Of a stretch of 64,000 bases of DNA, positions 55,513-64,000 are shown one piece after another (the stretch's first letter is position 1; each line of letters begins with the position of its first letter). The notes below the pieces were generated by a model. It had not been told where the DNA came from and searched no databases. It saw nothing but the letters and a program-made list of their open reading frames with translations. A program made the position numbers and the translations under genes. Source of the stretch: Heliocidaris tuberculata (lineage: Eukaryota > Echinodermata > Echinoidea > Camarodonta > Echinometridae); NCBI GenBank assembly GCA_025618425.1, contig CM046842.1, positions 24,737,062-24,801,061 of the forward strand, written 5' to 3'.

Positions 55513-55536
55513 CCCCCCCCCCCCCCCCCCCCCCCC
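55513..55536. repeat. C24 homopolymer
   Basis: A long C run just outside the inverted-end interval. Confidence 0.95.
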
Positions 55537-55539
55537 GAC

Positions 55540-56156
55540 GAAGTTGAAGGCTACCTGCAGTGATAATTAGTATTTATTTCAAAATGCTATCAATCAAAAT
55601 TTGGCCCAAATATTTACGAAACATTCATATTTTATTGTTATGTTTCCAAATATCCTTAAATATGATTTTTTTTAAAGATCTCAAACTTATTATATACAAA
55701 TTTTACAAATATGGCTTCTTATACCATCCACTCATTATTTAAAAAAAAATTTTCCCGTGCATTATTGACGTAAAGATTAACACAAAGGCAGGGAACTGCA
55801 ACCAAATAAATAATGTTGAAATCTTTACAGGACAACAAAGTGTGAAAGGACATAGGAGAAAATAAGTTTTATTAAAGCACCAAAGACACTGTGGGAGTAA
55901 TTCTGGCATGATTAATTGAGTGGTTATCCTGTATTTTGGAACAACAAATAATTAACTTAAATTTTCCTTAATTGAAAAGCCCCAAATACACACAAAAAAA
56001 GCACACTCATGCAAAACGCACACGAAAAACAAGAAGGAATAACAAACTTGAATTCAAGCCTTCTAATGTTATTTCCATTAAACCAGGATTCCTCGAATTT
56101 CCAAACTCATTACTTTGCTATTTCACCTCTTTACCATCAATACGCAATATATAATA

Positions 56157-56187
<31 letters not shown>

Positions 56188-57950
56188 TGGCTCTTACCAG
56201 AACTCGAAACTAGCAATAAAGCCAGTATGTAATATTAACCAAAATACTCACCGATTGCTTTCATGGAGTTTCAGTGATGAAAAATCAAGTTTTTTGTGTG
56301 GGCAAATCGTCCCTCCCGGAACCAGCACAGAGTTGTATTTGACCGGATTCTTGTTTTGGGTGTGAGTGTATAGTCAAACAAACAAACAAACAGTTTATAT
56401 AGCAGACTTAACCTGCAGTGCGCATGTGCGAAATATGTTCTCTCTTCTGTATCTCTCTGATCTGCTCTAAGCCTGCCGACCCCCTTGTCCCCTCCTATCC
56501 ATCCGATAAATTTTCCTTAAGGGCGCACGCGCAATGTATTTTTTCCATTTATTCTATTTCTTCTTATAACTCGCCCTCGCTCTTCCCTGTCCTTCTATAC
56601 TATCTTATCGTGCTAATATCTCTCTAACCTGCTCTCTTCCTTCTCAGCTCTCGCCTTAACCAGTCCTCCAATCCTGTAGATATGATATCTTGAAATGTGC
56701 AGGCGCAATATACAGTGTGAGCCAATAAAAATGAAACCAATAATCATACCTCAATAATGTAAAAATCAATACAAATTGCGAAATAAATTATAATGGTGTG
56801 ATAGTTGATAATGTCTTCTTGAATTTGCCAGGCTGCTCAGTAACATTTAATCACGGGTGACTGAGCTCTGCCAATTTTCAGGGGGAAAACAACCCATATC
56901 AAAATAGCTTTTCCCCAATATTGGGATAACTACGGTTCTGCAGTTACTTCTATTATGTGTGAGTGCGTCCAACTGGAATCGAGAGCATTTAGGTGAACCT
57001 TCGTTTCACCATCCATTTCATTCAAACATTGGCAGAAACAAATTTTACAATATTCTAGAAAATGCTACTGTTCACCTTTTCTTTTCCAGATTTGTATTGA
57101 TCAAGGTGTCAAATTTAAGACAACATAATAAGATGATGTAAGCTACAAAGTAAATATCTTTGAATAGATCTGCAGTTAGTGATTACAAAGATATTTTGGG
57201 CTTAATCTGGGTTTCCTTTTTTGTGTGTGACTCACAGTGTATTTGCAAACAGCATTTTTCTTATTTGTTAAAACTGTTCTGACTAAATCTTCAGTTTAAT
57301 TATTGCTTTTTATATCTTATGTCTAATTGAAAAAGGAATGTACAAAAAAAGGTAATATGCCTCTGTGACATTTGATGCAGGCTTTTAGTCTTCAATGCAG
57401 TGAATTCTAAGGACGCATTTTTGTGAAATTATTAATACATGGCATGAACCATTATTGCAAATAGAAGAAAAACAGACGAAAAGAAAAGTCTAGATTTCCA
57501 AGATCATTATGGCAAGAAACTAGAGATGAGAAAGAAATAATTTGATAACTCCCGTTTCTAATTTCATAAAGACAGGCCTCAGAGGTAATTTTCTCCTCGC
57601 CTGCTTCTATTGTTGTCGACTAATGGACGATGAGGACAACAGATTATTAGGATGATTTTTAAGATAAATAAATGAAATAAAATGTAAAATACAAAATTGC
57701 ACTCATCTGCATTTGTCATATATGCATACATTTCTTTTTCAAAAATGTGTGCGATAACTCCTACTTGCAATATAGTAAAAAAAAATATAAAACATTAGCT
57801 ACAAGAAATTCAAATGGAACTCAACGCTAATACAAACTTAAATTCTCCTCACTAACCTCGCAGTTGAATAAATGTTGTTGTCTTTTTGTTTGTTCGTTTG
57901 TTTTTTCTGCTTTTTCAAATGTGGTTTTCGTTTCTTTTATTATGAATTTG
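55540..57950. other. No gene seen; CT-rich and (T)n stretches
   Basis: AT-rich sequence. T28 occurs at about 56161-56188 and (AAAC)n near 56378-56390. Three GCGCAYGYGC-like motifs (about 56418, 56523 and 56700) lie within a pyrimidine-rich stretch, resembling NRF1-type palindromes. ORFs (for example 56009-56365) are crossed by poly-T and unsupported. Confidence 0.45.
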
Positions 57951-57981
57951 TCATTTGTTTATGTATTATAATTCTTTTTTT

Positions 57982-58498
<517 letters not shown>

Positions 58499-58708
58499 CC
58501 CCCCCTCCCTCCCCAGCATTAGTAAATAAACCCTGAAAACTTCTACAGATAACGATGACGCTATCAATTTCGTGGAACTCCTATCTTTTTAATGGTTATC
58601 GTGGGAAAACAATCAATAGATTTTATAAAAAGCAGGAAACTGATATAATTCTTTAATTCAGCGTAAGAATTTCTACGGAATTACGACCGCTGTTATTGCG
58701 AGGATGAT

Positions 58709-58716
58709 TTATTATT

Positions 58717-58750
<34 letters not shown>

Positions 58751-58826
58751 TTATTATTATTATTCTTCTTCTTATTATTATTATTATTACTATTATTATT
58801 ATTATTATTCTTATTATTATTATTAC

Positions 58827-58867
<41 letters not shown>

Positions 58868-58900
58868 TTATTATTATTATTATTATTATTATTATTTTTA

Positions 58901-58961
<61 letters not shown>

Positions 58962-58963
58962 CA
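58709..58963. repeat. (TTA)n microsatellite, ~250 bp
   Basis: ATTATT array with TTC, TAC and TTTTTA interruptions. The long Ile-rich minus-strand ORF across it is an artefact. Confidence 0.95.
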
Positions 58964-58964
58964 T

Positions 58965-60550
58965 TTAACCGCGGCTATTCAATACGTAACTAAATATTAT
59001 AATGTTTTATTATGAATAGTATTTTCATTGTTTGTTTTTGTTGTTGTAGTTATTTTTCTGACAATATTGAGGTAGCCTTATTCAATTGTGTTCTTTGCAA
59101 TATTGATTCATTTTCTGTTATACTTATGATGTATATTCAAAAGAAGAAGAAGATTAAAAAAAAACATAATGACAAACATTTTCTTATTTTTTTTTTTTTT
59201 TTTTTTTTTTTGTGCAGATTGTTCATACATTCTTCGTTATTTTACAATAATATTACGATGGGGCATGTGTCGTACTATGAAATGACATTGAGGATTTAAC
59301 TTAATATTACCATTCTGATGTTGCACTTTTTTTTCGCGAATTCCATATCTCCACTTATACGGCAGAAATCATAATGAGCAACTTCCTTGATGAGATATAG
59401 ATGTATGAAAAGCTCTGCTCTTTTTTCTTTCATTTGATGCACAACTTATCATTCATAATTCAAACATGACTGAATCAAAACAATTGAAGCTACCAACATT
59501 TCAATTGCACGCACAAATCGGAGTGAGTTTTTTAGGGTAGTAAATGTAGTTATTTGGAAAAAGAAAGATAAACCATGATCATATATGACACCTCAGCCGT
59601 AAGAAAATAAATGATGTATGTCAAAGAAGAAGTAAAAAGAAAACATTTCTCCTTAAATGGGTGGATAGTTGAGTGAGAAGTCATTCAGCTTTCATGACCT
59701 GGCAGCTGACAATGGACCTAATGCTTGAGTGAATTTACACAAGCATGATAAATGAAAAGGATCATTAGAGGTGATTGGGGAATAAAACTGTTTAAAATTA
59801 TTAAGCAATCCATCTTTAGCTTGCTCATGTAGCTGACCACAGAACAAAGAGCAAAGGGTGTTCATTGTATCATAGTCTGCGATGTCATTGTCTCACTAAT
59901 TCTAAATTGGATTGTATCACGAGCGTAAATCAAGGAGGGATGGGAGGGGGGGGGGGTGCATCCAATATCAAGTTGAGACTATTTTCATAATGTTTGTCAT
60001 GCGTTTAACATAAAAACAAAATATATAGCGCACGCATAGATATTATTTCTAAGAAAATTAGAAGGAACCAAAGCTAATGCATATCATTTATCTTGTCAGT
60101 AACCTAACAGTTAAATATAATTATGATATATATTTGGGGATATTTTTCCTTTTGAAAAATTATTATTACTAGTGGTATTATTATCATTATTATCATTGAT
60201 ATTATTATTTTTTATTATTATTATTATCATTATTATTTGGAAGAGAGGAGGTAAGATATAATGTACAATATTGGTTTAAAGTAAAAGTGATTTTTTAATA
60301 TATTTCAACAAATCACCTACTTTTCCACCACATTATTTAGGAAAGCCCCCCCCCCCCTTTTACATCTCTTCTAAATCTTAATCATTAAATTGAATAACAT
60401 GTTATGCCTGAGTGGAAAAAATATATATATATAGTGGGATGAATTCAAACCAAAGATGACGCAGGATACTCAGGAAATTTAAGCTTTCGTCTTTCGACTT
60501 CTTCAGAAATTTATTCTGTCGTAAACAGCTTTTAATCGTCAATGCTTTGA
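58965..60550. other. No gene seen
   Basis: AT-rich sequence with a run of about 26 T near 59186-59211, an imperfect ATT tract at about 60163-60237, and short G/C runs (about 59946-59956 and 60348-60358). Confidence 0.55.
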
Positions 60551-60553
60551 CTT

Positions 60554-60633
60554 TTAACCCATAGTCGACGGGAACTAGGTGGTTTCTGTATTTAGTAAAT
60601 GTGAATAACAGAGTTCAGTAGTCACCGGGTTAG
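60554..60633 (-). mobile_element. 80-bp TTAA-flanked mini-element, copy 2
   Basis: TTAACCCATAGTCGACGGGAAC at the left and GTTCAGTAGTCACCGGGTTAG at the right. Same length and layout as 30648-30727 read inversely, but with the most diverged interior. Confidence 0.75.
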
Positions 60634-60753
60634 GGTCCTGCATGCTCAGTGTCTTTTCATTGATTTTTACGTGACATGAATCTCTATGAAAAAAGCCAAA
60701 AAAGTTTCGGTTTTAAAAAGTCATTATGGCTAGAGATAGGGAAGAGAGAGAGA

Positions 60754-60775
60754 GAGAGAGAAAAAAAAAATGATT
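60754..60775. repeat. (GA)n/A tract
   Basis: Short GA repeat with an A9 run upstream of the large AAT array. Confidence 0.8.
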
Positions 60776-60817
60776 ACATGACTCCCGTTTTCTGATTGCA
60801 TATAATGTTAATGATGA

Positions 60818-60821
60818 TGAC

Positions 60822-60904
<83 letters not shown>

Positions 60905-60948
60905 TAATAATATTATTATTATCAATACTACTACTACTACTACTACTG

Positions 60949-60990
<42 letters not shown>

Positions 60991-61000
60991 ATAATAATAA
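60818..61000. repeat. (AAT)n and (ACT)n compound microsatellite
   Basis: AATAATAAT for about 85 bp, then ATTATTATTATC, then CTACTACTA for about 60 bp, then AATAATAATAATAG. It directly adjoins the 3' end of SINE copy C, so it may be its expanded tail. Confidence 0.9.
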
Positions 61001-61210
61001 TAGGTTTAGCTTTAGCATGGCTGCTCTTATGGTGCTCGAGCATTTCAAGGAATTAATTCATGCCAGGTACCCATTTACCTCACTTGGGTCAAGTGTGGCA
61101 AATGTATATTAATGTCTTGCCAAAAGAAACTAGTGTTGGGCTAGGGATTCGAACACTGTACCTTATGGTTCACATTCCGCGGATTTATCCACTAGACTAC
61201 AACACCTCTA
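61000..61210 (-). mobile_element. tRNA-derived SINE, copy C (minus strand)
   Basis: Minus strand: the head starts GAGGTGTTGTAGTCTAGTGG (A box) with B box TGTTCGAATCCC (61144-61155). The body contains GGCAAGACATTAAT, AAATGGGTACC and AGCCATGCTAAAGCTAAACC. The same motifs occur in copies A and B. The 3' side joins the (ATT)n array. Confidence 0.75.
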
Positions 61211-61346
61211 CAACGTCAGAAAGTAATTTTGTAATTTTCTGGCAATTATATAGGAAAGCCCCCTCCCCAAACTACATCACGAGAACTTCTTTTATCATAA
61301 ATTATTTTCCCCATTTGTCTTAGTATTTTCCTGTTTGTGGTTACTA

Positions 61347-61936
61347 TTAAAGGGAAATCCAACCTTAATAGCAAGTTCCTTTGAAAGAAAGAGGAAAAAT
61401 CAGAGAAGCAGATTGGTGAAAGTTTGAACGAAATCGGACAAGCAATAACAAAGTTATGAATTTTTGAAAGTTGTAATCACTATGCATATGGGAATTTCAA
61501 ATTGGCCGAATAGGTAATGTCACTGTGATGTAGCTGTGGACAACTCCCCATTCGCTCTAACACACAAAATGAATAAAATGTCACTTTTTTTCAAAATGCA
61601 TTACTCAGTACGTTTTTTCGTCCATGAGGACCTATAACAATGTGCTATCTCCAATATATTTTGAGTACTGCCCCGAGGTTAAAAGCGCCTTGAAGAAAAC
61701 CGCAAATTAATGATATTTTTGTGTACGACAAATGGGAGAGTTGTCCACAAAAATGTCACTATTGACTCACCAAATTGCCAATTTGAGATTCGCATAGATG
61801 TAGTGATCTCATTTTTCAAACATCCATAACTTTCTTATTCCTTGTCCGATTTCTTTCAAACTTTTACCATCCTGTTTTTCTTATTTTTCTGCTTTCACAC
61901 AAATCATCTTATTACCAAGATTGGATTGCCCTTTAA
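61347..61936. mobile_element. 590-bp TTAA-flanked MITE with ~130-bp inverted ends
   Basis: Ends: TTAAAGGGAAATCCAACCTT at the left and GATTGGATTGCCCTTTAA at the right. The arms continue inward with GGTRAAAGTTTGAANGAAAT and CGGACAAGNAATAANAAAGTTATG matching in inverse orientation. No ORF is supported. TTAA at both ends gives the target duplication. Confidence 0.9.
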
Positions 61937-62261
61937 AAAGAAACCTCACACGCGTAATAACGACGGCAAACTGAAATCAATAACTCAACGTGGAGATTTT
62001 TCGGAAATACGAATGCTCGCAGTGCGAGGATAATTCTATTCGATACTCAATAGATATCTGAATTGATTAAAACAAGAAAAATCTTTATTCTTTTTTTCAG
62101 TTTTTACTTCGGAAATTTTTATCGCACTTTTGGATACCTGTCTCCTATTGATATTTTTCACTTTCTCAATTTAATCATTTCTTTTCGTTTAATATTTTAT
62201 CGATTTCCTTGTTTTTAATATGAATTATTTGATGTTTAGTACAAATGTGATAGGATTTGTT

Positions 62262-62341
62262 TTAACCCATTGCCTACGGAAACCGGGTGATCCCTGTATT
62301 AAGTCTATGGAATCGAGATAATTCAGTAGTCAAAGGGTCAA
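62262..62341 (-). mobile_element. 80-bp TTAA-flanked mini-element, copy 3
   Basis: TTAACCCATTGCCTACGGAAACC at the left and AATTCAGTAGTCAAAGGGTCAA at the right. Read inversely it matches 30648-30727 over most of its length, including CTATGG, TTAA and TCCCT blocks. Confidence 0.85.
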
Positions 62342-62344
62342 TCT

Positions 62345-63034
62345 TTCATAATGCAACTATATTTTCATAATTTTAACAAGTAATATGTTTATGAAAGTGT
62401 TGCTATGACATATAATAATTTTATGAGTTTTCAACAAATTACAATTTGCATTGAATGCATCGGTCTTTTTAGATTTGTGCTGTACGCTGTTTTGTGTTCT
62501 TTCGCTTTTGAATGTATAGATTTTATCAGCATTTTTACATCTAAAATTGAATAAGAATAATATTCCCAGAAGGTTATTAATCTTAACATGTAATTCCCAC
62601 TGTTTCGGATGATATTAATATGTCACGAAGCATAATAGAAAACAAAATTATGTAGGAAAAAAAAATAGCTTGATTTTTCAGTATATAGCGGAAACATACA
62701 ATGACAATTAGAAGAAAGAAAATAATAAATTAGCAACAAGCACATGTAACAAATCCACACAAAGGTACCACAAAATAGCATTATCTGCGTATTTCATACT
62801 TTATTTCAGTCTTTGATAAAGCCATTATTGCAATAGAACGAAATGATAGAGAACTTCAATCATGATGAAATGTTTAGCGGAGAACAATAAACTTTAAAGA
62901 TACAAAAGCATGCGCAAATATGAATACTGAAAAGTAACCAGAAAACATGTTAATAAAGATAAAAGCTATCAGAAATGTTTAATCTACCTTATTCCTACTT
63001 TATTAAAACAAAACAAAGCAATATACATACATAC

Positions 63035-63065
<31 letters not shown>

Positions 63066-64000
63066 CAGAGAGAGACAGAGAGAGAGACAGAGACAGAATA
63101 ATTTAATCTTCGTCGCAGAACTTTTGTACCTTATTATATAACTGCATGTAACATGTGAAAATGCATACTGTCAACATTTCAGTAAATTTTGCCTGAATTA
63201 TATAAACAAAGTCACAGTCATTAATAGATTAGTTCAAATATTAAAAAAAGAAGAGAGAACTAGCGATAAAGAGATATTTACTTTTTTCACTTGTAAGATA
63301 TCAGTTTATGACAAAATAATCATAAATCAAAACAAATATCAAAAGGTTAGGTGTCCTCGAGTTTGAATCGCTAAATCATCTATTCATAAATTCAGAAACG
63401 ACTCTTGCCTTCTGTAAATTTTCACTTCCGCGTGTAATTTACATGGAGACGAACTGCTCATTTCATTTCATTCCATGTCATGTATCCAGTTCTGCATAGA
63501 AATACAAGTACATAGTAGACAGACGTTCATCATATGTTCATATTTACAACTCATCCTTTAATAAACCAATAGGCAATTAAAAAAAAAGTAAAGTTTGTTC
63601 TGACTCATCTGTAGAAGAAATGAAAAACCCAGAACAATATTGATCGACAAACTCAAACGCCTGAGAAGATGTTTTCTTTCTTCTTCTCGTTTTTTTTTCC
63701 TTTGTAAATCCTTGCTGCAGATTGGTATGTACTGCGAAACATTATTGAGGGGAAAAACCTGTCACTCATGATACGATCGATAAAACATATCGACAAAATT
63801 GAAGTACATTCACCATGCACAATGAACAAATTTAAATCGAAAAGTCAAACATAACAGAATGACATTAGGGGCATTCGCACTTTGATCAATTAGTGAGATA
63901 ATAAATATTCATATCCCCCCCCCTTCCACAGGGTTCTTTATTTTCAAATAAATGTCATCATAATTATATATAGTATATTTATCATTTCTTTTATACAAAT
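62345..64000. other. No gene seen to the window end
   Basis: AT-rich sequence. (GA)n with CAGA interruptions occurs at 63045-63097 and a C run near 63917-63925. No ORF with a domain. An untranslated region or distal intron of a flanking gene cannot be excluded. Confidence 0.55.

Noticed and set aside
60713..61056. ORFs of 86-111 codons across the AAT/ACT array
   Set aside because: Translations of trinucleotide microsatellites (poly-Ile, Leu, Ser or Val).

Overview
The window is AT-rich animal nuclear DNA from an invertebrate deuterostome. An echinoderm, most likely a sea urchin, fits best. Four things support this: CR1/L2-type LINEs with APE endonuclease and reverse transcriptase, one of which carries a 2A-like 'skipping' motif; a foldback transposon whose inverted ends are built of 15-bp repeats, as in the sea-urchin TU elements; split fibrinogen-related (FReD) exons; and a single-exon 7TM receptor. 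Homopolymer G/C runs and (ATT)n, (GA)n and (TA)n tracts are extremely common. There are no bacterial-type operons, rRNA genes, true tRNA genes or CRISPR arrays. The species call is inference.

Layout. 0-6 kb: a 455-bp tandem duplication, a purine-rich tract, a palindromic insertion with its empty-site counterpart, then a 2.8-kb TU-like foldback element. 7.4-14.0 kb: exons of a fibrinogen-related gene on the plus strand (7.42, 12.69 and 13.78 kb), with no visible middle exon and a 1-nt frameshift in the last exon. Inside its large gap lie a CpG-rich island (10.6-10.9 kb) and a minus-strand cluster of similar unidentified exons (9.2-10.3 kb). 14.4-27 kb: two copies of a ~1.1-kb segment. LINE-1 (minus strand, intact 1136-codon ORF) lies between them, and LINE-2 (plus strand, broken) is inserted in the second copy. 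27-42 kb: nested MITEs, tRNA-derived SINEs, a ~4.4-kb interval with inverted ends holding a spliced but TGA-interrupted reading frame (32.7-34.2 kb), and a 2.4-kb interval with inverted ends. 42.3-47.5 kb: a TTAA-flanked interval with inverted ends and an internal old tandem duplication. 47.6-49.0 kb: a complete class A GPCR on the minus strand, the best cellular gene here. 49-64 kb: mostly non-coding, with an inverted-repeat element (52.8-55.5 kb), large microsatellites and several TTAA-flanked miniature elements.

How the parts fit. The repeats are partly interpretable as partnerships. The tRNA-headed SINE at 29.1-29.4 kb shares its 3' end with LINE-1, which suggests LINE-1-type enzymes mobilise it. 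At least three different miniature families plus one larger inverted-end interval are bounded by TTAA, which points to piggyBac/Kolobok-type transposases acting in this genome although none is encoded here. Duplicated segments serve as internal references for insertions and for a (TA)n expansion. The two host-gene signals, the FReD gene and the GPCR, have no visible functional link.

Limits. Everything was read by eye without alignment software, so repeat boundaries are approximate to about 10-30 bp unless a TTAA or splice site fixes them. Exons outside the obvious domains may have been missed.
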